From Kitasatospora indigofera (GTDB lineage Bacteria > Actinomycetota > Actinomycetes > Streptomycetales > Streptomycetaceae), in assembly GCF_014655955.1 (NCBI RefSeq), contig NZ_BNBO01000014.1:1-64000 (forward strand): DNA of 64,000 nucleotides, read 5' to 3'. The translations under genes were made by a program, and so were the position numbers. Positions within the stretch are counted from its first letter, which is position 1. Each line of letters opens with the position of its first letter. Shown in pieces: positions 18,357 through 27,058 of this stretch. A model generated the notes under the pieces. That model saw nothing but the letters and a program-made list of their open reading frames with translations, did no database searches and had not been told where the DNA came from.

Positions 18357-18390
18357 AACTGGTCTACACCACACGTGGTGTAGACCAGTT
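18357..18390. promoter_or_regulatory. Double DasR operator (two dre sites in a 34-bp palindrome)
   Basis: AACTGGTCTACACCAC and its exact reverse complement GTGGTGTAGACCAGTT are separated by two bases. Each arm matches the left half and centre of the dre consensus ACTGGTCTAGACCAGT, so two DasR dimers could bind back to back. It lies 59-92 bases upstream of the EIIC start. In S. coelicolor DasR represses nag genes until GlcN-6-P binds it. Confidence 0.8.
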
Positions 18391-19222
18391 TTCTAGCATG
18401 AGCCGAGAAGGGGGGGAACCCCGGATAGGGGCGCGGGCCGGAAGCGCTATGAAATCGAAACCTTCCCGAGGATTCGCGATCATGATTCCGCGGGCCGGAT
18501 TGGGACTTTGGCGATTTGCGCAACAAAATGCCCGCCCGGTGCCGGCCGGCGGGTCCGGGCGGGCGGTGGTGGACGAACGGTCGGCCCCCTGGGGATGTCC
18601 GCGCGGCCGTCTCCGCCGGCGGGGCGCAGGACCGGACGACGGTGAACGGCGGGCGGCCGTCGTGAAGGCCGGGTGAGCACGGTCCGGACCGGCCGGCCGG
18701 CGCCGCCGGGACGCCCCGGGCGCCGACTGCAGGGGCCTGGCCTGCGGCGGTGTGCGCGGCGCTCCGCCTGACCGGACATCATCACGAACAAGTAGCCTGC
18801 CACGAACCGGGGGCGATGGAATCCGAAGTGGTCGATCATCGCCGGAACTGCACAACTTCGCCCGGATCACGACACGTGCCGCGCGGCCGGGCCCGAGGGC
18901 ATTCCGCGGATTTCCGGCCCCCCGCCGTCCGGCCGCCCGGAACGGCCGCCGGGACCGCCCGGAATGCCGCCGACCTGCCCCGGGACGACTCCCTCGGGGC
19001 CGCCGGGCGGCCCGCCCGCCCCGCCGTCACCGCCCCGCCGTCACCGCCGCCCGGCCCCGGGGCGGGCCCCTCGAGCACCGGTCCCCGCCGCCCGGCCCCG
19101 GCGGCACCGGCCGCCCGGCCGGCTCCTCGGGCAGGAGTCGGCGAATGGGCGTGGAATTCGGCCGCCGGAATTCGGTGCGGGCGTTTGTGCCGGTCGCCTT
19201 CCCGGCCGTTCCGGAACGGAAA

Positions 19223-19251
19223 AGGCCCCCGGACCGAAAGGGCGGGGGCCT
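19223..19251 (-). terminator. Terminator of the second nagE-type gene
   Basis: AGGCCCCCG and CGGGGGCCT form a 9-bp stem around an 11-base loop, 22 bases beyond the stop codon on the minus strand. Confidence 0.75.
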
Positions 19252-19272
19252 GCTCCGCGGGAGAATTCCCGG

Positions 19273-20562
19273 CTACGCCTTGGTGACGTCCTCGACTTCG
19301 TCCTCGTCCTCTCGGCCGGGCGTTTTCAGATTGAATCTCTTGATGATGAAGAGGAACAGCAGGTAGTAGACCACCGCGAAGCAGAGGCCGATCGGGATGA
19401 TCAGCCAGGGCTTGGTGGCCAGCGACCAGTTGATGACGTAGTCGATCAGGCCGGCCGAGAAGCTGAAGCCGTCGTGCACCCCCAGCCCCCAGGTGACCGC
19501 CATCGAGGCGCCGGTCAGCAGGGCGTGCACCGCGTACAGGGCGGGGGCGATGTAGGCGAAGGAGTACTCGATCGGCTCGGTGACGCCGGTGACGAAGGAG
19601 GTCAGGCCGACCGACAGCATCAGGCCGTAGATCTCCTTGCGGCGGTGCGGCTTGGCGGCGTGCGCGATGGCCAGGGCGGCTGCGGGCAGGGCGAACATCA
19701 TGATCGGGAAGAAGCCGGAGGTGAACTGCCCGGCCGTCGGGTCGCCCGCGAGGAAGCGCGGGATGTCGCCGTGCACCACCTCGCCGTTCGCCTTGGTGTA
19801 GTCGCCGAACTGGAACCAGACGAAGGTGTTCAGCAGCTGGTGCATGCCGATCAGCAGCAGGGTGCGGTTGGCCACGCCGAAGATCCCGGCGCCGCCGGAG
19901 CCGAGGTCGACCAGCCACTGGCTGAAGTCGGTCATGGCCCGCCCGATCGGCGGCCAGATCCAGACGGCGAGGCTGCCCAGCACCATGCCCATCAGGGCGG
20001 TGATCATCGGGACCAGGCGGCGGCCGTTGAAGAAGCCGAGCCAGTCGACCAGCTTGGTGCGGTGGAACCGCACCCAGAGCCAGGCGGAGAAGAGGCCGAT
20101 CAGGATGCCGCCGAGCACGCCCGGGTTCTGGTAGACGGCGGCCTCGGCCTTCGCGTTGGCCACGTCCACGCAGGCGTTGGCGACCAGCTTGGTCGGCGCC
20201 GGGCAGTCCTCCGGGAAGGACTGGAGGATCTTGTAGTAGACCAGGAAGCCGACCACCGCGGCGAGCGCGGTGGAGCCGTCGGCCTTCTTGGCCATGCCGA
20301 TCGCGACGCCGATGCAGAACAGCAGCGGCAGGCCCAGCCCGGAGTCCAGCAGGGCGCCGCCGGCCGCGGCGAAGACCTTGGCGACGTTGTCCCAGCCGAG
20401 GCCGTCGGCCCCGAAGACGTCGGGCTGGCCCAGCCGGTTCAGGATGCCCGCGGCGGGCAGGACGGCCACCGGCAGCTGGAGGCTGCGGCCCATCTTCTGG
20501 AGGCCGCCGTAGAAGCCGTGCCACCATTTCGCCTGTGACGATGCGGCGCCCGCTGAACTCAT
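19273..20562 (-). CDS. nagE: PTS EIIC permease, N-acetylglucosamine-type (NagE paralogue 2)
   Basis: A 429-residue EIIC similar along its whole length to the protein at 17012. It has GRSLQLPVAVLPAAGILNRLG, FNGRRLVPM, GMHQLLNTFVWFQ, GVTEPIEYSF, and the same tail LKTPGRED. It differs by a longer loop near residue 110-145 that carries two cysteines (EDCPAPTKL, NACVDVANAKAE). Like its twin it lacks IIA and IIB domains. ATG 20562 was chosen because GGAGGG lies five bases upstream. A single dre-like site lies about 95 bases before it, between this gene and the divergent nagF. Confidence 0.9.
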   Translation of the reverse strand: MSSAGAASSQAKWWHGFYGGLQKMGRSLQLPVAVLPAAGILNRLGQPDVFGADGLGWDNVAKVFAAAGGALLDSGLGLPLLFCIGVAIGMAKKADGSTALAAVVGFLVYYKILQSFPEDCPAPTKLVANACVDVANAKAEAAVYQNPGVLGGILIGLFSAWLWVRFHRTKLVDWLGFFNGRRLVPMITALMGMVLGSLAVWIWPPIGRAMTDFSQWLVDLGSGGAGIFGVANRTLLLIGMHQLLNTFVWFQFGDYTKANGEVVHGDIPRFLAGDPTAGQFTSGFFPIMMFALPAAALAIAHAAKPHRRKEIYGLMLSVGLTSFVTGVTEPIEYSFAYIAPALYAVHALLTGASMAVTWGLGVHDGFSFSAGLIDYVINWSLATKPWLIIPIGLCFAVVYYLLFLFIIKRFNLKTPGREDEDEVEDVTKA

Positions 20563-20927
20563 CATGGCCCTCCGAGAGCAGTGCCCGGTCCGTGTCGGTC
20601 GGCGTGAGCTCCCGGAACACCTGGGGCGTTTCCCGCGTTCACCGGAGTGGACGTAAGATTGGTGTAGACCACTCGGGGCGCCGTGGGTGGCGCGCCGGGC
20701 GGCCGGAGGTCCCGCTCCCCGCCATCCTCGGACGAAGATCCAGAGGGCGCGCGCCGAAGTGCGCCAAACGTGGACTAACCTGGCAAACCGGTCGAACTCG
20801 GGTGATGCTGGTCGCGCTGCTGACGCAACACGGCACATGAGCCCGCGTCAGCACCGACCCCACACCGCAGCACAAGGCAGTACGGCACCCGGCAAAGCAG
20901 CCGACGCCGAGACAGAGGGAGAAAGAC
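20563..20927. other. Divergent control region between nagE paralogue and nagF
   Basis: These 365 bases separate a leftward EIIC gene and rightward nagF. The dre-like site at 20658-20673 could serve the leftward gene directly and perhaps both. The nagF ribosome site (GAGGGAGA) sits at 20915-20922. Confidence 0.55.
20658..20673. promoter_or_regulatory. DasR operator (dre) between nagE paralogue and nagF
   Basis: ATTGGTGTAGACCACT matches 13 of 16 positions of the dre consensus ACTGGTCTAGACCAGT. Its position between two divergent PTS genes fits a regulatory role. Confidence 0.75.
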
Positions 20928-21161
20928 ATGGCCAGCAAGGCTGAGAAGATCGTCGCCGGTCTCGGCGGCATCGACAACATCGAAGAGGTCGAAGGCTGCA
21001 TCACCCGCCTGCGCACCGAGGTCAAGGACGCCTCCCTGGTCAACGAAGCAGCCCTCAAGGCCGCCGGCGCCCACGGCGTCGTCAAGATGGGCACCGCCAT
21101 CCAGGTCGTCATCGGCACCGACGCCGACCCCATCGCGGCCGACATCGAAGACATGATGTGA
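20928..21161 (+). CDS. nagF: NagF, PTS EIIB component for GlcNAc
   Basis: A 77-residue stand-alone EIIB of the glucose/GlcNAc family. The phospho-acceptor Cys24 lies in the canonical context EVEGCITRLRTEVKD, preceded by the glycine-rich NIEEV start and followed by GVVKMGTAIQVVIGT. It accepts phosphate from EIIA (Crr, not in this window) and passes it to the sugar held by the EIIC subunits encoded beside it. Separate EIIB and EIIC genes are the normal Streptomyces arrangement. The start has GAGGGAGA upstream. Confidence 0.95.
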   Translation: MASKAEKIVAGLGGIDNIEEVEGCITRLRTEVKDASLVNEAALKAAGAHGVVKMGTAIQVVIGTDADPIAADIEDMM

Positions 21162-21359
21162 CCTGACCCCACGGTCACCCACACGGCCCGCCCAGCAGCA
21201 CCCGCTGCCGCGCGGGCCGTCCGCGTATACGGCCGCCCCCACGCCCCCGTGCCCGCCCCCGTACGCCCCCGCCCACCTGCCCCTACGCCCGCGCCGGCCC
21301 GCGCCGCACACCCCCGCCGCACACCGGCGGCACCCCGCGACCGACTACGCTCGGACGCT

Positions 21360-22085
<726 letters not shown>

Positions 22086-22109
22086 CCGGGCCGACCCGCC
22101 GCGCGCGAC

Positions 22110-22156
22110 ACGGGCTCCGGACATCGGCTGCTGTACAGGCCGGGCCCGGAGCCCGT
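22110..22156 (+). terminator. Possible terminator after rph
   Basis: ACGGGCTCCGG and CCGGAGCCCGT pair perfectly (11 bp) across a 25-base loop, 24 bases after the rph stop. Confidence 0.55.
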
Positions 22157-22241
22157 ACCGTTCCCGCAGCACCCCGAACCGGAACCGCCGGCACGTCACC
22201 AGCGTCATTCCCCGCGGAACCCGCGCACCCAGGAGGACCGG

Positions 22242-22631
22242 ATGCCCCAGAGCATCGCCCGCCCCGCCACCCTCGCCGCGGCGGCGCTCATCGCGATCCT
22301 CCCGCTCAGCGCGGTCAGCTGCTCGGCCGCGCAGAAGGCCCTCGACTGCGGCAACACCGCCATCAGGATCAGCAGTGACATCACCGACGTCACCACCGCC
22401 TTCAACAACGCGAGCAACGACGCGGCCGCCGCCGGACAGGCCCTCCAGAAGCTCAAGAACGACCTCGACCAGCTCGGCAAGAACTCCAAGAACACCGACG
22501 TCTCGAAGGCCATCACCGACCTCACCACCCAGGTCGACAAGGTCCAGCAGGCCGTCGACGCCAAGCAGGTCCCCGACCTCAAGCCGCTCGGCGACGCCGC
22601 CGGCAACCTCACCCAGGTCTGCACCGGCTGA
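22242..22631 (+). CDS. Small predicted lipoprotein with helical body
   Basis: A 129-residue secreted protein. It has a hydrophobic signal segment (TLAAAALIAILPLSAVSC) and a candidate lipidated cysteine at residue 27. The body is helical with heptad-like spacing (ALQKLKNDLDQLGKNSKNTD, ITDLTTQVDKVQQAV) and has two more cysteines (36 and 127) that may form a disulfide. It lies between rph and rdgB. I do not recognise the function. The lipobox is imperfect, with Ala at the -3 position. The start ATG has AGGAGGA upstream. Confidence 0.8.
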   Translation: MPQSIARPATLAAAALIAILPLSAVSCSAAQKALDCGNTAIRISSDITDVTTAFNNASNDAAAAGQALQKLKNDLDQLGKNSKNTDVSKAITDLTTQVDKVQQAVDAKQVPDLKPLGDAAGNLTQVCTG

Positions 22632-22680
22632 CGCCGCGCCCGGCCCGGACACCCGCCCCGACTTGGCTAGGGTGGAGCCC

Positions 22681-23289
22681 ATGAGCACCCGCCGACTCGT
22701 CCTCGCCACCCGCAACCAGCACAAGGTCACCGAGCTGCGCGCCATCCTCGGCGCCGCCGGACTGGACGTCGAGCTGGTCGGCGCCGACGCCTACCCCGAG
22801 ATCCCCGACGTTGCCGAGACCGGCGTCACCTTCGCCGAGAACGCCCTCCTCAAGGCGCACGCCCTCGCCAAGGCCACCGGACTGCCCGCCGTCGCCGACG
22901 ACTCCGGCCTCTGCGTCGACGTCCTGGGCGGCGCCCCCGGCATCTTCTCCGCCCGCTGGGCCGGCAAGCACGGCGACGATCGCGCCAACCTCGACCTGCT
23001 GCTCGCCCAGCTCTCCGACATCGCCCCCGGGCACCGCGGCGCGCACTTCGCCTGCGCCGCCGCCCTGGCCCTGCCCGACGGCACCGAGCGGGTCGTCGAG
23101 GGCACCCTGCCCGGCACGCTGCGCACGGCCCCGGCGGGGGACGGCGGCTTCGGCTACGACCCGGTGCTCCAGCCGCTCGGCGAGACCCGCACCTGCGCCG
23201 AGCTGACCGCCGACGAGAAGAACGCGATCAGCCACCGCGGCCAGGCCTTCCGGGCGCTGGCGCCGGTGGTGCGGGAGCTGCTGGGCTGA
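22681..23289 (+). CDS. rdgB: RdgB/HAM1 non-canonical purine NTP pyrophosphatase
   Basis: A 202-residue house-cleaning enzyme that hydrolyses dITP, ITP and XTP to monophosphates. Landmarks are LATRNQHKVTELRAIL, the VTFAENALLKAHALA stretch, ADDSGLCVDVLGGAPGIFSARW, and GDGGFGYDPVLQP, all in order and spacing of the Ham1 family. TAGGGT lies seven bases before the ATG, so the transcript may be leaderless. A 16-bp terminator follows directly. Its place after rph is conserved. Confidence 0.95.
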   Translation: MSTRRLVLATRNQHKVTELRAILGAAGLDVELVGADAYPEIPDVAETGVTFAENALLKAHALAKATGLPAVADDSGLCVDVLGGAPGIFSARWAGKHGDDRANLDLLLAQLSDIAPGHRGAHFACAAALALPDGTERVVEGTLPGTLRTAPAGDGGFGYDPVLQPLGETRTCAELTADEKNAISHRGQAFRALAPVVRELLG

Positions 23290-23309
23290 CGGAGCGTCCG
23301 CCGACACGT

Positions 23310-23345
23310 CGAAGGCCCGCTCGGAGTGATCCGAGCGGGCCTTCG
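23310..23345 (+). terminator. Terminator of rdgB
   Basis: A perfect 16-bp stem (CGAAGGCCCGCTCGGA with its complement) around loop GTGA, followed by TTTCT. It may also act on the minus strand after tRNA-Leu. Confidence 0.9.
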
Positions 23346-23358
23346 TTTCTGAGGCAAG

Positions 23359-23443
23359 TGCGGCCGGAGGGATTCGAACCCTCACGGGCACAAGGCCCAC
23401 TGGCACCTAAAGCCAGGGCGTCTGCCGATTCCGCCACGGCCGC
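23359..23443 (-). tRNA. tRNA-Leu (anticodon TAG)
   Basis: An 85-base class II tRNA with acceptor GCGGCCG/CGGCCGC and anticodon stem CTGGC/GCCAG around loop TTTAGGT (anticodon TAG). It has a variable arm and T-arm GGTTCGAATCC. CCA is not encoded. It reads CUA and probably other CUN codons. Confidence 0.97.
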
Positions 23444-23454
23444 ATGCGCTCAGT

Positions 23455-24165
23455 CTAGGGGGTCTGCCGCTCCGTGGACACTGTCATTTGCCGCTGCGGC
23501 GGTACCTGACCGGCCTTCATGGATGACGCCCGCCTGTTCTTGTTCCTGCCGCAGCAGGTGTCCGTGGTGGCGTGGCAGTTCGGGCGGAGCAGCCGGACGT
23601 TCTCGGCGCGGTTGTCCGACCGGTCCCCGCTGATGTGATCCACTTCGAGGGTGAGCGGCCTTCCCTGCCGCTCGGGCCCGATCCCGCAACCTTCGCAGAC
23701 CTCCGCCCGGCCGAGTTCGGACAGGGCCTGCCGGATCCGGCTTCCCGGGAGCCGCTTGAGTCCCTCTGCGCGCCGGACGAGTATCTCCTCGGGGCGGAAC
23801 CTGCTCGGGAACTTCCTGCCGCGGTTGTGCGCCTGGCCGGTGAAGTGCGACATGTCGATCCCGAAGCGCCTGAGCCGGCGCCCGGTGTGGGCTTGGGTGC
23901 CTCCGGTCTGACGCCGGCCCAGGTGGCGGACGGCGCCGGCGATGCTGTGCGAGGCCGCCGCGGCCTACTCCAGCGGTTCCTTCGTGCATGTCGTGCCGGT
24001 CGGCCTGAAGCGGGAGGCGTCGATCGCCCACTCGGCGAGCCTGTCGCACAGGTGCCTGCGGCTGCAACGGTTCGGCTCGCGTCCCGGCACGAGCAGGGCC
24101 TCGTCCGGCGAAGCCGCTGCCGCCACCGCTGCCTGCACGGCTTCCTGGTCGTACTCGACGGTCAT
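23455..24165 (-). pseudogene. HNH endonuclease gene interrupted by one in-frame amber codon
   Basis: A single reading frame of 237 codons encodes a Streptomyces-type HNH protein. The N-terminal part (MTVEYDQEAVQAAVAA..AIDASRF) and the C-terminal part (SIAGAVRHLG..GIDMSHFTGQAHNRG..CEGCG..LEVDHISGD..RPNCH) carry the two DNA-binding-like repeats and the HNH core. A lone TAG at 23965-23967 (minus strand) separates them, after KEPLE and before AAAASHSI. Where relatives have Glu or Ala a GAG codon would fit, so a single G-to-T change explains it. The catalytic part is otherwise intact, and an ATG at 23853 could restart. Recent inactivation, readthrough or a base-call error are the options. Confidence 0.75.
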
Positions 24166-24324
24166 GCGGGTCCCTCCGGGTCGAATGGCGCACCCGTCCC
24201 CCGCTCGTAGAAACGACTGTTGGGGCGTCTGGGTCGCGGGTATGCAAGAGAGTTGGGCCGGCGCAGGGCGCTGAGGTGGCAAGTTGGTAACTTCTTTGCC
24301 AATTGGTACGGACCTATTGACCGG

Positions 24325-24340
24325 AGTGGTCCAGACCACA
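24325..24340. promoter_or_regulatory. DasR operator (dre) in the chitinase promoter
   Basis: AGTGGTCCAGACCACA matches 12 of 16 dre positions and contains the TGGTCCAGACC core of the direct repeats known in Streptomyces chitinase promoters. It lies 80-95 bases before the GTG. A possible -10 (TTGTAT, 24358-24363) begins 18 bases downstream, so a bound repressor would cover the -35 region. Confidence 0.75.
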
Positions 24341-24419
24341 TAGCTTCAGCGCCAATCTTGTATCCCCCACGTGCGTGCTCCCCACAGGTACGCGCCGGCA
24401 CTCTCTCCTGGAGGACCGA

Positions 24420-26918
24420 GTGTTGATCCGAAGCACGGCCGAGGAGCGTCCCACCGCTGCTCGCCGCGAGAAGAGCCCCGGCGTCCGGGCGGGCCTCGCC
24501 ACGCTCGCCGCCGCCGGGCTGGCCGGCCTGCTGGTCGCCACCCTGGGCGCGGCGCCGTCGCAGGCGTCGGCCACCGTCGACAACGCCAGCTGTCGCCCCG
24601 ACGGCATGTACACCACGCCCGGCGTGGACGTGCCCTACTGCTCCGTCTACGACGAGGCCGGCCGCGAGAAGATGGGCGCCGACCACCAGCGCCGCATCAT
24701 CGGCTACTTCACGGGCTGGCGCACCGGTAAGGACGGGACCCCCGCCTACCTGGTGAACAACATCCCGTGGGACAAGGTCACCCACCTGAACTACGCGTTC
24801 GGGCACATCGGCAGCGACAACAAGCTGTCGGTCGGCACGGACGGCCCGAACAACGAGGCCACCGGGATGACCTTCCCCGGCGTGGCCGGCGCGGAGATGG
24901 ACCCGACGCTCCCGTACAAGGGCCACTTCAACCTGCTGACCAAGTACAAGAAGCAGTACCCGAACGTCAAGACGATGATCTCGGTGGGCGGTTGGACCGA
25001 GACCGGCGGCTACTTCGGCGACGACGGCAACCGGGTCAACTCCGGCGGCTTCTACTCGGTGACCACCAACGCCGACGGCACCGTCAACCAGGCGGGCATC
25101 GACACCTTCTCGGCCTCGGCGGTCGACTTCATCAAGAAGTACGGCTTCAACGGCGTCGACATCGACTACGAGTACGCGACCTCGATGAAGGACGCGGGCA
25201 ACCCGCAGGACTGGACCCTCGCCAACGCCCGTCGCGGTGCGCTGGCCAAGGGCTACGCGGCGCTGATGAAGACGCTGCGCGAGAAGCTCGACCGGGCCGG
25301 CGCCGCCGACGGCAAGCACTACCTGCTCTCGGTCGCGGCCCCGTCCTCGGGCTACCTGCTGCGCGGCATGGAGACCTACCAGCCGGCGCAGTACCTCGAC
25401 TACGTGAACATCATGTCGTACGACCTGCACGGCGCCTGGAACAAGTACGTCGGCCCGAACGCCTCGCTGTTCGACGACGGCAAGGACGGCGAGCTGGCGG
25501 CCGCCAACGTCTACGGCACCGCGCAGTACGGCGGCATCGGCTACCTGAACGCCGACTGGGCGTTCCACTACTTCCGCGGCGCGATGCCGGCCGGCCGGAT
25601 CAACGTCGGCCTGCCGTACTACACCCGCGGTTTCAAGAACGTGACCGGTGGCACCAACGGCCTCTGGGGCACGGCGAGCGCCACCACCTGCCCGGCCGGC
25701 GCCGGTCTCACCGCGTGCGGCGACGGTGCCGTCGGCATCGACAACATCTGGAACGACAAGGACACCGCGGGCAAGGAGTCCCCGGCCGGGTCGAACCCGA
25801 TGTGGCACGCCAAGAACCTGGAGAAGGGCGTCGTCCCCGACTACCTCGCCAAGTACGGCGTGACCGACACCGCGCTGCAGGGCACCTACACCCGCAACTA
25901 CAGCTCCTCGCTGGTGGCGCCGTGGCTGTGGAACGACACCAAGAAGGTCTTCCTCTCGACCGAGGACGAGCAGTCGGTGGGCGCCAAGGCCGACTACATC
26001 GTCAACCAGGGTGCCGGCGGCACGATGATCTGGGAGCTCGCGGGCGACTACAAGTGGGACGCGGCCGCCAACGGCGGCAAGGGCCAGTACGTGCAGGGCT
26101 CGACGCTGACCTCGCTGATGTACGACAAGTTCAAGGCCGCCTCGCCGTACGGCGCGACCCGCTCCACGATCGCGCTGCCGCAGCAGACCCTGCCGATCGA
26201 CGTGACGTACACCAACTTCGCGCTGGGTGACTCGAACTACCCGATCAACCCGAAGATCCACATCGTCAACAACTCGACGCTGACCCTGCCGGGCGGCACC
26301 GAGTTCCAGTTCGACTACAGCAACTCGGCCCCGGGCAACGCCAAGGACCAGTCCGGCTTCGGCCTGACCGTCATCAAGCAGGACAACCCGGGCCCGGGCA
26401 ACGTGGGCGGCCTCAAGGGCACCTACAACCGCGTCTCGGTGAAGCTGCCCGGCTGGCAGTCGCTGGCGCCCGGCGCCTCCGTCGACCTGGACTTCACCTA
26501 CTACCTGCCGGTCTCGACCCCGGCCAACTGGACGGTGAACGTCGCGGGCACGCTCTACGGCCTGACCGGCGACCTGACCCGCGGCGCGACCGGCGGCACC
26601 TCCTCGCCGAGCCCGACCGCCACGGCCACCGCCTCGCCGACCGTGACGGCCTCGCCCACCGCGACCGCCTCGCCGACCGCCACGGCCACCGCGACGGCCT
26701 CGCCGACCGCGACCGCCACGGCGACCGCCTCGCCGACCGCGACGGCCACCGCCGGTGCCTGCACCGGTGCCCCGAGCTGGGACGCCGGCGCCACCTACGC
26801 GACCACCACCAAGGTGTCGTGGAAGGGCCACTACTACAGCAACAAGTGGTGGACCAAGGGTGAGGACCCCACGACCACCGGTGCGTGGGGCGTCTGGAGC
26901 GACCTCGGGGCCTGCTGA
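24420..26918 (+). CDS. Secreted GH18 chitinase with C-terminal CBM5/12 chitin-binding domain
   Basis: An 832-residue extracellular enzyme. Residues 1-52 form a long signal peptide ending near AAPSQASA. The GH18 barrel spans about 85-585, with IISVGG-type TMISVGGWTE and the catalytic FNGVDIDYEY (proton donor Glu251, Asp247 and Asp249). YVNIMSYDLHGAW and TMIWELAGDY are further family marks. A beta-sandwich (about 590-705) follows, then a Ser-Pro-Thr-Ala-Thr linker of some 50 residues and a CBM5/12 (VSWKGHYYSNKWWTKGEDP). Two starts fit GGAGGA: GTG 24420 and TTG 24423. The upstream dre links it to DasR and GlcNAc sensing. Confidence 0.93.
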   Translation: MLIRSTAEERPTAARREKSPGVRAGLATLAAAGLAGLLVATLGAAPSQASATVDNASCRPDGMYTTPGVDVPYCSVYDEAGREKMGADHQRRIIGYFTGWRTGKDGTPAYLVNNIPWDKVTHLNYAFGHIGSDNKLSVGTDGPNNEATGMTFPGVAGAEMDPTLPYKGHFNLLTKYKKQYPNVKTMISVGGWTETGGYFGDDGNRVNSGGFYSVTTNADGTVNQAGIDTFSASAVDFIKKYGFNGVDIDYEYATSMKDAGNPQDWTLANARRGALAKGYAALMKTLREKLDRAGAADGKHYLLSVAAPSSGYLLRGMETYQPAQYLDYVNIMSYDLHGAWNKYVGPNASLFDDGKDGELAAANVYGTAQYGGIGYLNADWAFHYFRGAMPAGRINVGLPYYTRGFKNVTGGTNGLWGTASATTCPAGAGLTACGDGAVGIDNIWNDKDTAGKESPAGSNPMWHAKNLEKGVVPDYLAKYGVTDTALQGTYTRNYSSSLVAPWLWNDTKKVFLSTEDEQSVGAKADYIVNQGAGGTMIWELAGDYKWDAAANGGKGQYVQGSTLTSLMYDKFKAASPYGATRSTIALPQQTLPIDVTYTNFALGDSNYPINPKIHIVNNSTLTLPGGTEFQFDYSNSAPGNAKDQSGFGLTVIKQDNPGPGNVGGLKGTYNRVSVKLPGWQSLAPGASVDLDFTYYLPVSTPANWTVNVAGTLYGLTGDLTRGATGGTSSPSPTATATASPTVTASPTATASPTATATATASPTATATATASPTATATAGACTGAPSWDAGATYATTTKVSWKGHYYSNKWWTKGEDPTTTGAWGVWSDLGAC
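26600..26757. repeat. Low-complexity linker repeat in the chitinase gene
   Basis: Short direct repeats of the types TCGCCGACCGC and GCCACGGC encode the Ser-Pro-Thr-Ala linker between the beta-sandwich and chitin-binding domains. Copy number could vary among strains. Confidence 0.7.
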
Positions 26919-26951
26919 TCGGATGACAGCGGCTCACCGAGGTGAGTGACG

Positions 26952-26992
26952 GCGGTGGCGGTGCACCCGGTCGGGGGGTGTGCCGCCACCGC
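26952..26992 (+). terminator. Terminator of the chitinase gene
   Basis: A 17-bp stem with two G-U pairs (26952-26968 with 26976-26992) around a 7-base loop, followed by TTCGTCGTC. It lies 33 bases after the stop. Confidence 0.8.
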
Positions 26993-27012
26993 TTCGTCGT
27001 CCCCCGGCGGTC

Positions 27013-27058
27013 CGGCCGCCGGGATCAGCGCTCGACGGCCGCCGGGATCAGTGCTCGA
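27013..27058. repeat. 23-bp tandem duplication at the 3' end of a lipoprotein gene
   Basis: Two adjacent 23-base copies (27013-27035 and 27036-27058) differ at one position. The right copy contains the last codons and TGA stop of the leftward lipoprotein gene, and the left copy lies just beyond the stop. Confidence 0.85.

Larger units (their letters stand above)
18299..19272. other. 974-bp intergenic region between the two nagE paralogues
   Basis: This is the longest gap in the window. It holds the double dre operator (18357-18390), a less GC-rich stretch at 18460-18540 and, at the far end, the terminator of the second EIIC gene (19223-19251). Open frames here have no Shine-Dalgarno and no recognisable motif, so I call no gene. 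Confidence 0.5.

Noticed and set aside
18750-19286. Open frames in the gap between the two EIIC genes
   Set aside because: Several frames are open on both strands, but none has a ribosome site, a recognisable motif or biased codon positions.
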